A program made the translations under genes and the position numbers. The notes beneath the pieces were generated by a model. That model was not told the DNA's origin. It did not search any database and saw only the letters and a program-made list of their open reading frames with translations. A stretch of DNA of 64,000 bases from Cavia porcellus (taxonomy: Eukaryota > Chordata > Mammalia > Rodentia > Caviidae). Positions 28,429 to 42,210 of the stretch are shown piece after piece; position 1 is the stretch's first letter, and every line of letters starts with the position of its first letter. The DNA is taken from positions 124,001 through 188,000 of the forward strand of contig NW_026947692.1 in NCBI RefSeq assembly GCF_034190915.1, in the 5' to 3' direction.

Positions 28429-29697
28429 TTTCTAACTGCTACTAGTTATTCTAATGTAACACACACCCATACAATGCGCACCACCCCGTGATGTTTTTCT
28501 CACTGCTACTAGTGAATCTAATGTAACACACACCCATACAATGCGCACCACCCCGTGTTGTTTTTCTCACTGCTACTAGTGAATGTAATGTAACACACAC
28601 CCATACAATGCGCACCACCCCGTGATGTTTTTCTCACTGCTACTAGTGAATGTAATGTAAAACACACCCATACAATGCGCACCACCCCGTGATGTTTTTC
28701 TCACTCCTACTAGTGAATCTAATGTAACACACACCCATACAATGCGTACCACCCCGTGATGTTTTTCTCACTCCTACTAGTGAATGTAATGTAACACACA
28801 CCCATACAATGCGCACCACCCCGTGATGTTTTTCTAACTGCTACTAGTGAATCTAATGTAACACACACCCATACAATGCGCACCACCCCGTGTTGTTTTT
28901 CTCACTGCTACTAGTGAATGTAATGTAACACACACCCATACAATGCGCACCACCCCGTGATGTGTTTCTCACTGCTACTAGTGAATGTAATGTAAAACAC
29001 ACCCATACAATGCGCACCACCCCGTGATGTTTTTCTCACTGCTACTAGTGAATGTAATGTAACACACACCCATACAATGCGTACCACCCCGTGATGTTTT
29101 TCTCACTGCTACTAGTGAATCTAATGTAACACACACCCATACAATGCGCACCACACCGTGATGTTTTTCTCACTCCTACTAGTGAATCTAATGTAACACA
29201 CACCCATACAATGCGTACCACCCCGTGATGTTTTTCTCACTCCTAATAGTGAATGTAATGTAACACACACCCATACAATGCGCACCACCCCGTGATGTTT
29301 TTCTCACTCCTACTAGTGAATCTAATGTAACACACACCCATACAATGCGCACCAACGCGTGATGTTTTTCTCACTCCTACTAGTGAATGTAATGTAACAC
29401 ACAAATACAATGCGCAATACCCCGTGATTTTTTTCTCACTCCTACTAGTGAATCCAATGTAACACACACCCATACAATGCGCACCACCCCGTGATGTTTT
29501 TCTCACTCCTACTAGTGAATCTAATGTAACACACACCCATACAATGCGCACCACCCCGTGATGTTTTTCTCACTGCTACTAGTGAATGTAATGTAACACA
29601 CACCCATACAATGCGCACCACCCCGTGATGTTTTTCTCACTTCTACTAGTGAATCTAATGTAACACACCCATACAATGCGCACCACCCCGTGATGTT
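28429..29697 (+). repeat. Alpha cassette, copy 8
   Basis: It is offset 4144 from copy 7 and 5549 from truncated copy 6, but complete. It shares ACAAATAC in the 65-bp monomer with copy 6 (23851), which supports descent from the same version. It also has a private GTGATTTTT near 29425. Confidence 0.85.
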
Positions 29698-30968
29698 TTT
29701 CTCACTATTACTAGTGAATCTAATGTAACACACACCCATACAATGCGCACCACCCCGTGATGTTTTTCTCACTGCTACTAGTGAATCTAATGTAACACAC
29801 ACCCATACAATGCGCACCACCCCGTGATGTTTTTCTCACTGCTACTAGTGAATCTAATGCAACACACACCCATACAATGCGCACCACCCCGTGATGTTTT
29901 TCTCACTGCTACTACTGAATGTAATGTAACACACACCCATACAATGCGCACCACCCCGTGATGTTTTTCTCACTGCTACTAGTGAATGTAATGTAACACA
30001 CACCCATACAATGCGCACCACCCCGTGATGTTTTTCTCACTGCTACTAGTGAATCTAATGTAACACACACCCATACAATGCGCACCACCCCGTGATGTTT
30101 TTCTCACTCCTACTAGTGAATGTAATGTAACACACACCCATACAATGCGCACCACCCCGTGATGTTTTTCTCACTGCTACTAGTGAATCTAATGTAACAC
30201 ACACCCATACAATGCGCACCACCCCGTGATGTTTTTCTCACTGCTACTAGTGAATCTAATGTAACACACACCCATACAATGCGCACCACCCCGTGATGTT
30301 TTTCTCACTGCTACTAGTGAATCTAATGTAACACACACCCATACAATGCGCACCACCCCGTGATGTTTTTCTCACTGCTACTAGTGAATCTAATGTAACA
30401 CACACCCATACAATGCGCACCACCCCGTGATGTGTTTCTCACTCCTACTAGTGAATCTAATGTAACACACACCCATACAATGCGCACCACCCCGTGATGT
30501 TTTTCTCACTCCTACTAGTGAATCTAATGTAACACACACCCATACAATGTGCACCACCCCGTGATGTTTTTCTCACTGCTACTAGTGAATCTAATGTAAC
30601 ACACACCCATACAATGCGCACCACCCCGTGATGTTTTTCTCACTTCTACTAGTGAATCTAATGTAACACACCCATACAATGCGCACCACCCCGTGATGTT
30701 TTTCTCACTGCTACTAGTGAATGTAATGTAACACACACCCATACAATGCGCACCACCCCGTGATGTTTTTCTCACTGCTACTAGTGAATCTAATGTAACA
30801 CACACCCATACAATGCGCACCACCCCGTGATGTTTTTCTCACTGCTACTAGTGAATCTAATGTAACACACACCCATACAATGCGCACCACCCCGTGATGT
30901 TTTTCTCACTGCTACTACTGAATGTAATGTAACACACACCCATACAATGCGCACCACCCCGTGATGTT

Positions 30969-32572
30969 TTTCTCACTGCTACTAGTGAATGTAATGTAAC
31001 ACACACCCATACAATGCGCACCACCCCGTGATGTTTTTCTCACTGCTACTAGTGAATCTAATGTAACACACACCCATACAATGCGCACCACCCCGTGATG
31101 TTTTTCTCACTCCTACTAGTGAATGTAATGTAACACACACCCATACAATGCGCACCACCCCGTGATGTTTTTCTCACTGCTACTAGTGAATCTAATGTAA
31201 CACACACCCATACAATGCGCACCACCCCGTGATGTTTTTCTCACTGCTACTAGTGAATCTAATGTAACACACACCCATACAATGTGCACCACCCCGTGAT
31301 GTTTTTCTCACTGCTACTAGTGAATTCAATATAACACACACCCATACAATGCGCACCACCCCGTGATGTTTTTCTCACTGCTACTAGTGAATCTAATGTA
31401 ACACACACCCATACAATGCGCACCACCCCGTGATGTTTTTCTCACTGCTACTAGTGAATCTAATGTAACACACACCCATAAAATGCGCACCACCCCGTGA
31501 TGTTTTTCTCACTCCTACTAGTGAATCCAATGTAACACACACCCATACAATGCGCACCACCGCGTGATGTTTTTCTCACTCCTACTAGTGAATGTAATGT
31601 AACACACACATACAATGCGCAATACCCCGTGATGTTTTTCTCACTCCTACTAGTGAATCCAATGTAACACACACCCATACAATGCGCACCACCCCGTGAT
31701 GTTTTTCGCACTCCGACTAGTGAATCTAATGTAACACACACCCATACAATGTGCACCACGCCGTGATGTTTTTCTCACTGCTACTAGTGAATCTAATGTA
31801 ACACACACCCATACAATGCGCACCACCCCGTGATGTTTTTCTCACTGCTACTAGTGAATCTAATGTAACACACACCCATACAATGCGCACCACCCCGTGA
31901 TGTTTTTCTCACTGCTACTAGTGAATCTAATGTAACACACACCCATACAATGCGCTCCACCCCGTGATGTTTTTCTCACTGCTACTAGTGAATCTAATGT
32001 AACACACACCCATACAATGCGCACCACCCCGTGATGTTTTTCTCACTGCTACTAGTGAATCTAATGTAACACACACCCATACAATGCGCACCACCCCGTG
32101 ATGTTTTTCTCACTGCTAATAGTGAATCTAATGTAACACACACCCATACAATGCGCACCACCCCGTGATGTTTTTCTCACTCCTACTAGTGAATCCAATG
32201 TAACACACACCCATACAATGCGCACCACCCCGTGATGTTTTTCTCACTCCTACTAGTGAATCCAATGTAACACACCCATACAATGCGCACCACCCCGTGA
32301 TGTTTTTCTCACTCCTACTAGTGAATCCAATGTAACACACACCCATACAATGCGCACCACCCCGTGATGTTTTTCTCACTGCTACTAGTGAATCTAATGT
32401 AACACACACCCATACAATGCGCACCACCCCGTGATGTTTTTCTCACTGCTACTAGTGAATCTAATGTAACACACACCCATACAATGCGCACCACCCCGTG
32501 ATGTTTTTCTCACTGCTACTAGTGAATCTAATGTAACACACACCCATACAATGCGCACCACCCCGTGATGTT
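30969..32572 (+). repeat. 24-monomer tandem duplication, copy 1 (1604 bp)
   Basis: Length is 24 x 67 minus 4, matching the two 65-bp monomers inside (near 31610 and 32271). It contains a beta cassette and the following G10/CT and C10/CC runs, including GCGCTCC near 31953 and a CTAATAG monomer near 32118. All recur 1604 bp later. Confidence 0.85.
31304..31770 (+). repeat. Beta cassette, copy 4
   Basis: It is offset 4142 from copy 3. The last monomer has TGTGCACC (CpG to TpG), and the CCACGTG seen in copies 1-3 before the TTTCGCAC monomer is CCCCGTG here. Confidence 0.85.
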
Positions 32573-34176
32573 TTTCTCACTGCTACTAGTGAATGTAATG
32601 TAACACACACCCATACAATGCGCACCACCCCGTGATGTTTTTCTCACTGCTACTAGTGAATCTAATGTAACACACACCCATACAATGCGCACCACCCCGT
32701 GATGTTTTTCTCACTCCTACTAGTGAATGTAATGTAACACACACCCATACAATGCGCACCACCCCGTGATGTTTTTCTCACTGCTACTAGTGAATCTAAT
32801 GTAACACACACCCATACAATGCGCACCACCCCGTGATGTTTTTCTCACTGCTACTAGTGAATCTAATGTAACACACACCCATACAATGCGCACCACCCCG
32901 TGATGTTTTTCTCACTGCTACTAGTGAATTCAATATAACACACACCCATACAATGCGCACCACCCCGTGATGTTTTTCTCACTGCTACTAGTGAATCTAA
33001 TGTAACACACACCCATACAATGCGCACCACCCGGTGATGTTTTTCTCACTGCTACTAGTGAATCTAATGTAACACACACCCATACAATGCGCACCACCCC
33101 GTGATGTTTTTCTCACTCCTACTAGTGAATCCAATGTAACACACACCCATACAATGCGCACCACCGCGTGATGTTTTTCTCACTCCTACTAGTGAATGTA
33201 ATGTAACACACACATACAATGCGCAATACCCCGTGATGTTTTTCTCACTCCTACTAGTGAATCCAATGTAACACACACCCATACAATGCGCACCACCCCG
33301 TGATGTTTTTCGCACTCCGACTAGTGAATCTAATGTAACACACACCCATACAATGCGCACCACGCCGTGATGTTTTTCTCACTGCTACTAGTGAATCTAA
33401 TGTAACACACACCCATACAATGCGCACCACCCCGTGATGTTTTTCTCACTGCTACTAGTGAATCTAATGTAACACACACCCATACAATGCGCACCACCCC
33501 GTGATGTTTTTCTCACTGCTACTAGTGAATCTAATGTAACACACACCCATACAATGCGCTCCACCCCGTGATGTTTTTCTCACTGCTACTAGTGAATCTA
33601 ATGTAACACACACCCATACAATGCGCACCACCCCGTGATGTTTTTCTCACTGCTACTAGTGAATCTAATGTAACACACACCCATACAATGCGCACCACCC
33701 CGTGATGTTTTTCTCACTGCTAATAGTGAATCTAATGTAACACACACCCATACAATGCGCACCACCCCGTGATGTTTTTCTCACTCCTACTAGTGAATCC
33801 AATGTAACACACACCCATACAATGCGCACCACCCCGTGATGTTTTTCTCACTCCTACTAGTGAATCCAATGTAACACACCCATACAATGCGCACCACCCC
33901 GTGATGTTTTTCTCACTCCTACTAGTGAATCCAATGTAACACACACCCATACAATGCGCACCACCCCGTGATGTTTTTCTCACTGCTACTAGTGAATCTA
34001 ATGTAACACACACCCATACAATGCGCACCACCCCGTGATGTTTTTCTCACTGCTACTAGTGAATCTAATGTAACACACACCGATACAATGCGCACCACCC
34101 CGTGATGTTTTTCTCACTGCTACTAGTGAATCTAATGTAACACACACCCATACAATGCGCACCACCCCGTGATGTT
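32573..34176 (+). repeat. 24-monomer tandem duplication, copy 2 (1604 bp)
   Basis: This is the second copy. I noticed only a few differences, such as CCGGTGATG near 33031 and CACCGATAC near 34080 here, and GTGCACC at 31752 in copy 1. After 34176 the array enters alpha cassette 9. The insertion turns the 62-monomer spacing into 86 monomers (5748 bp) between 29243 and 34991. Confidence 0.85.
32908..33374 (+). repeat. Beta cassette, copy 5
   Basis: It is offset 1604 from copy 4 and shares the CCCCGTG state; it sits in the second copy of the 24-monomer duplication. Confidence 0.85.
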
Positions 34177-35445
34177 TTTCTAACTGCTACTAGTGAATCT
34201 AATGTAACACACACCCATACAATGCGCACCACCCCGTGATGTTTTTCTCACTGCTACTAGTGAATCTAATGTAACACACACCCATACAATGCGCACCACC
34301 CCGTGTTGTTTTTCTCACTGCTACTAGTGAATGTAATGTAACACACACCCATACAATGCGCACCACCCCGTGATGTTTTTCTCACTGCTACTAGTGAATG
34401 TAATGTAAAACACACCCATACAATGCGCACCACCCCGTGATGTTTTTCTCACTCCTACTAGTGAATCTAATGTAACACACACCCATACAATGCGTACCAC
34501 ACCGTGATGTTTTTCTCACTCCTACTAGTGAATGTAATGTAACACACACCCATACAATGCGCACCACCCCGTGATGTTTTTCTAACTGCTACTAGTGAAT
34601 CTAATGTAACACACACCCATACAATGCGCACCACCCCGTGTTGTTTTTCTCACTGCTACTAGTGAATGTAATGTAACACACACCCATACAATGCGCACCA
34701 CCCCGTGATGTGTTTCTCACTGCTACTAGTGAATGTAATGTAAAACACACCCATACAATGCGCACCACCCCGTGATGTTTTTCTCACTGCTACTAGTGAA
34801 TGTAATGTAACACACACCCATACAATGCGTACCACCCCGTGATGTTTTTCTCACTGCTACTAGTGAATCTAATGTAACACACACCCATACAATGCGCACC
34901 ACACCGTGATGTTTTTCTCACTCCTACTAGTGAATCTAATGTAACACACACCCATACAATGCGTACCACCCCGTGATGTTTTTCTCACTCCTAATAGTGA
35001 ATGTAATGTAACACACACCCATACAATGCGCACCACCCCGTGATGTTTTTCTCACTCCTACTAGTGAATCTAAAGTAACACACACCCATACAATGCGCAC
35101 CAACGCGTGATGTTTTTCTCACTCCTACTAGTGAATGTAATGTAACACACACATACAATGCGCAATACCCCGTGATGTTTTTCTCACTCCTACTAGTGAA
35201 TCCAATGTAAAACACACCCATACAATGCGCACCACCCCGTGATGTTTTTCTCACTCCTACTAGTGAATCTAATGTAACACACACCCATACAATGCGCACC
35301 ACCCCGTGATGTTTTTCTCACTGCTACTAGTGAATCTAATGTAACACACACCCATACAATGCGCACCACCCCGTGATGTTTTTCTCACTTCTACTAGTGA
35401 ATCTAATGTAACACACCCATACAATGCGCACCACCCCGTGATGTT
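34177..35445 (+). repeat. Alpha cassette, copy 9
   Basis: It is offset 5748 from copy 8. The first monomer keeps C6A but has the ordinary AGTGAATC in place of AGTTATTC, so the G19T/A21T change is absent here. T67G is near 34710 and the closing 65-bp monomer is 35381-35445. Confidence 0.85.
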
Positions 35446-37056
35446 TTTCTCACTATTACTAGTGAATCTAATGTAACACACACCCATACAATGCGCACCA
35501 CCCCGTGATGTTTTTCTCACTGCTACTAGTGAATCTAATGTAACACACACCCATACAATGCGCACCACCCCGTGATGTTTTTCTCACTGCTACTAGTGAA
35601 TCTAATGCAACACACACCCATACAATGCGCACCACCCCGTGATGTTTTTCTCACTGCTACTACTGAATGTAATGTAACACACACCCATACAATGCGCACC
35701 ACCCCGTGATGTTTTTCTCACTGCTACTAGTGAATGTAATGTAACACACACCCATACAATGCGCACCACCCCGTGATGTTTTTCTCACTGCTACTAGTGA
35801 ATCTAATGTAACACACACCCATACAATGCGCACCACCCCGTGATGTTTTTCTCACTCCTACTAGTGAATGTAATGTAACACACACCCATACAATGCGCAC
35901 CACCCCGTGATGTTTTTCTCACTGCTACTAGTGAATCTAATGTAACACACACCCATACAATGCGCACCACCCCGTGATGTTTTTCTCACTGCTACTAGTG
36001 AATCTAATGTAACACACACCCATACAATGCGCACCACCCCGTGATGTTTTTCTCACTGCTACTAGTGAATCTAATGTAACACACACCCATACAATGCGCA
36101 CCACCCCGTGATGTTTTTCTCACTGCTACTAGTGAATCTAATGTAACACACACCCATACAATGCGCACCACCCCGTGATGTGTTTCTCACTCCTACTAGT
36201 GAATCTAATGTAACACACACCCATACAATGCGCACCACCCCGTGATGTTTTTCTCACTCCTACTAGTGAATCTAATGTAACACACACCCATACAATGCGC
36301 ACCACCCCGTGATGTTTTTCTCACTGCTACTAGTGAATCTAATGTAACACACACCCATACAATGCGCACCACCCCGTGATGTTTTTCTCACTTCTACTAG
36401 TGAATCTAATGTAACACACCCATACAATGCGCACCACCCCGTGATGTTTTTCTCACTGCTACTAGTGAATGTAATGTAACACACACCCATACAATGCGCA
36501 CCACCCCGTGATGTTTTTCTCACTGCTACTAGTGAATCTAATGTAACACACACCCATACAATGCGCACCACCCCGTGATGTTTTTCTCACTGCTACTAGT
36601 GAATCTAATGTAACACACACCCATACAATGCGCACCACCCCGTGATGTTTTTCTCACTGCTACTACTGAATGTAATGTAACACACACCCATACAATGCGC
36701 ACCACCCCGTGATGTTTTTCTCACTGCTACTAGTGAATGTAATGTAACACACACCCATACAATGCGCACCACCCCGTGATGTTTTTCTCACTGCTACTAG
36801 TGAATCTAATGTAACACACACCCATACAATGCGCACCACCCCGTGATGTTTTTCTCACTCCTACTAGTGAATGCAATGTAACACACACCCATACAATGCG
36901 CACCACCCCGTGATGTTTTTCTCACTGCTACTAGTGAATCTAATGTAACACACACCCATACAATGCGCACCACCCCGTGATGTTTTTCTCACTGCTACTA
37001 GTGAATCTAATGTAACACACACCCATACAATGCGCACCACCCCGTGATATTTTTCT

Positions 37057-39727
37057 CACTGCTACTAGTGAATGTAATGTAACACACACCCATACAATGC
37101 GCACCACCCCATGATGTTTTTCTCACTGCTACTAGTGAATCTCATGTAACACACACCCATACAATGCACACCACCCCGTGATGTTTTTCTCACTCCTACT
37201 AGTGAATGTAATGTAACACACACCCATACAATGCGCACCACCCCGTGATGTTTTTCTCACTCCTACTAGTGAATCCAATGTAACACACACCCATACAATG
37301 CGCACCACCCTGTGATGTTTTTCTCACTCCTACTAGTGAATGTAATGTAACACACACCCATACAATGCGCACCACCCCGTGATGTTTTTCTCACTGCTAC
37401 TAGTGAATCTCATGTAACACACACCCATACAATGCGCACCACCCCGTGATGTTTTTCTCACTGCTAATAGTGAATCTAATGTAACACACACCCATACAAT
37501 GCGCACCACTCCGTGATGTTTTTCTCACTGCTACTAGTGAATCTAATGTAACACACACCCATACAATGCGCACCACCCCGTGATGTTTTTCTCACTGCTA
37601 CTAGTGAATCTAATGTAACACACACCCATACAATGCGCACCACCCCGTGATGTTTTTCTCACTGCTACTAGTGAATCTAATGTAACACACACCCATACAA
37701 TGCGCACCACCCCGTGATGTTTTTCTCACTGCTACTAGTGTATCTAATGTAACACACACCCATACAATGCGCACCACCCCGTGATGTTTTTCTCACTGCT
37801 ACTAGTGAATGTAATGTAACACACACCCATACAATGCGCACCACCCCGTGATGTTTTTCTCACTGCTACTAGTGAATCTAATGTAACACACACCCATACA
37901 ATGCGCACCACCCCGTGATGTTTTTCTCACTCCTACTAGTGAATCTAATGTAACACACACCCATACAATGCGCACCACCGCGTGATGTTTTTCTCACTCC
38001 TACTAGTGAATCTAATGTAACACACACCCATACAATGCGCACCACCGCGTGATGTTTTTCTCACTCCTACTAGTGAATGTAATGTAACACACACATACAA
38101 TGCGCACCACCCCGTGATGTTTTTCTCACTCCTACTAGTGAATGTAATGTAACACACACCCATACAATGCGCACCACCCCGTGATGTTTTTCTCACTCCT
38201 ACTATTGAATGTAATGTAACACACACCCTTACAATGCGCACCACCCCGTGATGTTTTTCTCACTCCTACTAGTGAATCCAATGTAACACACACCCATACA
38301 ATGCGCACCACCCCGTGATGTTTTTCTCACTCCTACTAGTCAATCCAATGTAACACACACCCTTACAATGCGCACCACCCCGTGATGTTTTTCTCACTCC
38401 TACTAGTGAATCGAATGTAACACACACCCATACAATGCGCAATACCCCGTGATGTTTTTCTCACTCCTACTAGTGAATCCAATGTAACACACACCCATAC
38501 AATGCGCATCACCCCGTGATGTTTTTCTCACTCTTACTAGTGAATCCAATGTAACACACACCCATAAAATGCGCACCACCCCGTGATGTTTTTCTCACTG
38601 CTACTAGTGAATCTAATGTAACACACACCCATACAATGCGCACCACCCCGTGATGTTTTTCTCACTGCTACTAGTGAATCTAATGTAACACACCCATACA
38701 ATGCGCACCACCCCGTGATGTTTTTCTCACTGCTACTAGTGAATCTAATGTAACACACACCCATACAATGCGCACCACCCCGTGATGTTTTTCTCACTGC
38801 TACTAGTGAATGTAATGTAACACACACCCATACGATGCGCACCACCCCGTGATGTTTTTCTCACTGCTACTAGTGAATGTAATGTAACACACACCCATAC
38901 AATGCGCACCACCCCGTGATGTTTTTCTCACTGCTACTAGTGAATCTAATGTAACACACACCCATACAATGCGCACCACCCCGTGATGTTTTTCTCACTG
39001 CTACTAGTGAATCTAATGTAACACACACCCATACAATGCGCACCACCCCGTGATGTTTTTCTCACTGCTACTAGTGAATCTAATGTAACACACACCCATA
39101 CAATGCGCACCACCCCGTGATGTTTTTCTCACTGCTACTAGTGAATCTAATGTAACACACACCCATACAATGCGCACCACCCCGTGATGTTTTTCTCAAT
39201 CCTACTAGTGAATGTAATGTAACACACACCCATACAATGCGCACCACCCCGTGATGTTTTTCTCACTGCTACTAGTGAATGTAATGTAACACACACCCAT
39301 ACAATGCGCACCACCACGTGATGTTTTTCTCACTCCTACTAGTGAATGTAATGTAACACACACCCATACAATGCGCACCACCCCGTGATGTTTTTCTCAC
39401 TCCTACTAGTGAATGTAATGTAACACACACCCATACAATGCGCACCACCCCGTGATGTTTTTCTCACTCCTACTAGTGAATCCAATGTAACACACACCCA
39501 TACAATGCGCACCACCCCGTGATGTTTTTCTCACTCCTACTAGTGAATCCAATGTAACACACACCCATACAATGCGCACCACCCCGTGATGTTTTTCTCA
39601 CTCCTACTAGTGAATCCAATGTAACACACACCCATACAATGCGCACCACCCCGTGATGTTTTTCTCACTCCTACTAGTGAATCCAATGTAACACACACCC
39701 ATACAATGCGCACCACCCCGTGATGTT
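37057..39727 (+). repeat. Diverged array segment without clear HOR
   Basis: Monomers here carry scattered private changes: GAATCTCATG (near 37142 and 37409), GTGTATCTAATG (about 37739), CACCCTTAC (38227 and 38361), GTCAATCC (38340) and GAATCGAATG (38410). Two monomers in a row carry ACCGCG, and a 65-bp ACACACATAC monomer follows at about 38092, an alpha/beta-like core without the GCAATACC change. No internal tandem unit stood out. Confidence 0.6.
38457..38722 (+). repeat. Delta cassette, copy 1 (266 bp)
   Basis: I call delta a four-monomer set beginning with a C10 monomer carrying GCATCACC and ending with a 65-bp AACACACCC monomer. It recurs six times with exactly the same 266-bp length. Here the preceding monomer carries GCAATACC (38441). 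The same pair recurs at 59043 and 59108, offset 20602 bp. Confidence 0.75.
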
Positions 39728-40460
39728 TTTCTCACTGCTACTAGTGAATGTAATGTAAAACACACCCATACAATGCGCACCACCCCGTGATGTTTTTCTC
39801 ACTGCTACTAGTGAATGTAATGTAACACACACCCATACAATGCGCACCACCCCGTGATGTTTTTCTCACTGCTACTAGTGAACCTAATGTATCACACACC
39901 CATACAATGCGCACCACCCCGTGATGTTTTTCTCACTCCTACTAGTGAATCTAATGTAACACACACCCATACAATGCGTACCACCCCGTGATGTGTTTCT
40001 CACTCCTACTAGTGAATGTAAAGTAACACACACCCATACAATGCGCACCACCCCGTGATGTTTTTCTCACTCCTACTAGTGAATCTAATGTAACACACAC
40101 CCATACAATGCGCACCACCGCGTGATGTTTTTCTCACTCCTACTAGTGAATGTAATGTAACACACACATACAATGCGCAATACCCCGTAATGTTTTTCTC
40201 ACTCCTACTAGTGAATCCAATGTAACACACACCCATACAATGCGCACCACCCCGTGATGTTTTTCTCACTCCTACTAGTGAATCTAATGTAACACACATC
40301 CATACAATGCGCACCACCCCGTGATGTTTTTCTCACTGCTACTAGTGAATCTAATGTAACACACACTCATACAATGCGCACCACCCCGTGATGTTTTTCT
40401 CACTGCTACTAGTGAATCTAATGTAACACACCCATACAGTGCGCACCACCCCGTGATGTT
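39728..40460 (+). repeat. Alpha cassette, copy 10 (short form)
   Basis: It starts at the C32A monomer; the A63T monomer is not present. GCGTACC (near 39977), T67G (about 39995), C58G, GCAATACC (near 40178) and the closing 65-bp monomer (40396-40460, with ACAGTGCGC) follow in the usual order. Confidence 0.75.
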
Positions 40461-40669
40461 TTTCTCACTGCTACTAGTGAATCTAATGTAACACACACCC
40501 ATACAATGCGCACCACCCCGTGATGTTTTTCTCACTGCTACTAGTGAATCTAATGTAACACACACCCATACAATGCGCACCACCCCGTGATGTTTTTCTC
40601 ACTGCTACTAGTGAATCTAATGTAACACACACCCATACAATGCGCACCACCCCGTGATGTTTTTCTCAC

Positions 40670-41470
40670 TCCTACTAGTGAATCCAATGTAACACACACC
40701 CATACAATGCGCACCACCCCGTGATATTTTTCTCACTCCTACTAGTGAATGTAATGTAACACACACCCATACAATGCGCACCACCCCGTGATGTTTTTCT
40801 CACTCCTACTAGTGAATCCAATGTAACACACACCCATACAATGCGCACCACCCCGTGATGTTTTTCTCACTCCTACTAGTGAATCCAATGTAACACACAC
40901 CCATACAATGCGCACCACCCCGTGATGTTTTTCTCACTCCTACTAGTGAATCCAATGTAACACACACCCATACAATGCGCACCACCCCGTGATGTTTTTC
41001 TCACTCCTACTAGTGAATGTAATGTAACACACACCCATACAATGCGCACCACCCCGTGATGTTTTTCTCACTGCTACTAGTGAATCTAATGTAACACACA
41101 CCCATACAATGCGCACCACACCATGATGTTTTTCTCACTGCTACTAGTGAATCTAATGTAACACACACCCATACAATGCGCACCACCCCGTGATGTTTTT
41201 CTCACTGCTACTAGTGAATCTAATGTAACACACACCCATACAATGCGCACCACCCCGTGATGTTTTTCTCACTCCTACTAGTGAATCTAATGTAACACAC
41301 ACCCATACAATGCGCACCATCCCGTGATGTTTTTCTCACTGCTACTAGTGAATCTAATGTAACACACACCCATACAATGCGCACCACCCCGTGATGTTTT
41401 TCTCACTCCTACTAGTGAATGTAATGTAACACACACCCATACAAAGCGCACCACCCCGTGATGTTTTTCT
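40670..41470 (+). repeat. 23-monomer-offset block, copy 1 (partner about 42211-43011)
   Basis: Ordered marks are GTGATATTTT (40721), C10/GT, three C10/CC, C10/GT, a monomer ending ACACCATG (41121), and ACCATCCCG (41320). All recur at offset 1541 = 23 x 67. About 12 monomers match; the 11 monomers between the copies do not, so this is a displaced and not a simple tandem repeat. The ends are approximate. Confidence 0.75.
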
Positions 41471-42210
41471 CACTCCTACTAGTGAATGTAATGTAACACA
41501 CACCCATACAATGCGCACCACCCCGTGATGTTTTTCTCACTCCTACTAGTGAATGTAATGTAACACACACCCATACAATGCGCACCACCCCGTGATGTTT
41601 TTCTCACTCCTACTAGTGAATGTAATGTAACACACACCCATACAATGCGCACCACCCCGTGATGTTTTTCTCACTCCTACTAGTGAATGTAATGTAACAC
41701 ACACCCATACAATGCGCACCACCCCGTGATGTTTTTCTCACTCCTACTAGTGAATGTAATGTAACACACACCCATACAATGCGCACCACCCCGTGATGTT
41801 TTTGTCACTGCTACTAGTGAATCTAATGTAACACACACCCATACAATGCGCACCACCCCGTGATGTTTTTCTCACTGCTACTAGTGAATCTAATGTAACA
41901 CACACCCATACAATGCGCACCACGCCGTGATGTTTTTCTCACTGCTACCAGTGAATCTAATGTAACACACACCCATACAATGCGCACCACCCCGTGATGT
42001 TTTTCTCACTGCTACTAGTGAATCTAATGTAACACACACCCATACAATGCTCACCACCCCGTGATGTTTTTCTCACTGCTACTAGTGAATCTAATGTAAC
42101 ACACACCCATACAATGCGCACCACCCCGTGATGTTTTGCTCACTGCTACTAGTGAATGTAATGTAACACACACCCATACAATGCGCACCACCCCGTGATG
42201 TTTTTCTCAC
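41471..42210 (+). repeat. Run of C10/GT then G10/CT monomers
   Basis: The stretch completes a run of six C10/GT monomers (41.4-41.8 kb), the longest such run noticed. Six G10/CT monomers follow, with isolated private changes: TTTTGTCACTG (about 41801), ACGCCGTG (41933), CTACCAGTG (41946), GCTCACC (42050) and TTTTGCTC (42134). Each change occurs once and has not spread to neighbours. Confidence 0.6.

Larger units (their letters stand above)
24084..29632 (+). repeat. 83-monomer tandem duplication, copy B (5549 bp)
   Basis: This is the second copy of the 5549-bp block. After 29632 the array continues with the T10 65-bp monomer, as in the ordinary HOR, while after 24083 it jumps back to the block start. 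Differences from copy A include CATTATTAC (25560), GCACACC (27611) and GTGATTTTT (29425). Because the 62-mer HOR underlies the block, 22679-24083 and 24084-25488 also look like a 1405-bp tandem pair; this follows from 83 minus 62 = 21 monomers. Confidence 0.85.
29633..37056 (+). repeat. Right end of the 62-mer HOR domain
   Basis: 28429-31308 is matched by 34177-37056 at offset 5748, with shared marks: T67G at 30433/36181, the 65-bp T10 monomer near 30670/36415, ATGCAAC at 29858/35606 and G17C near 30917/36665. The match ends at 37056, where a G10/GT monomer replaces the GAATTCAATATAAC monomer. Beyond this the 62-mer HOR is not recognisable. Confidence 0.75.
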
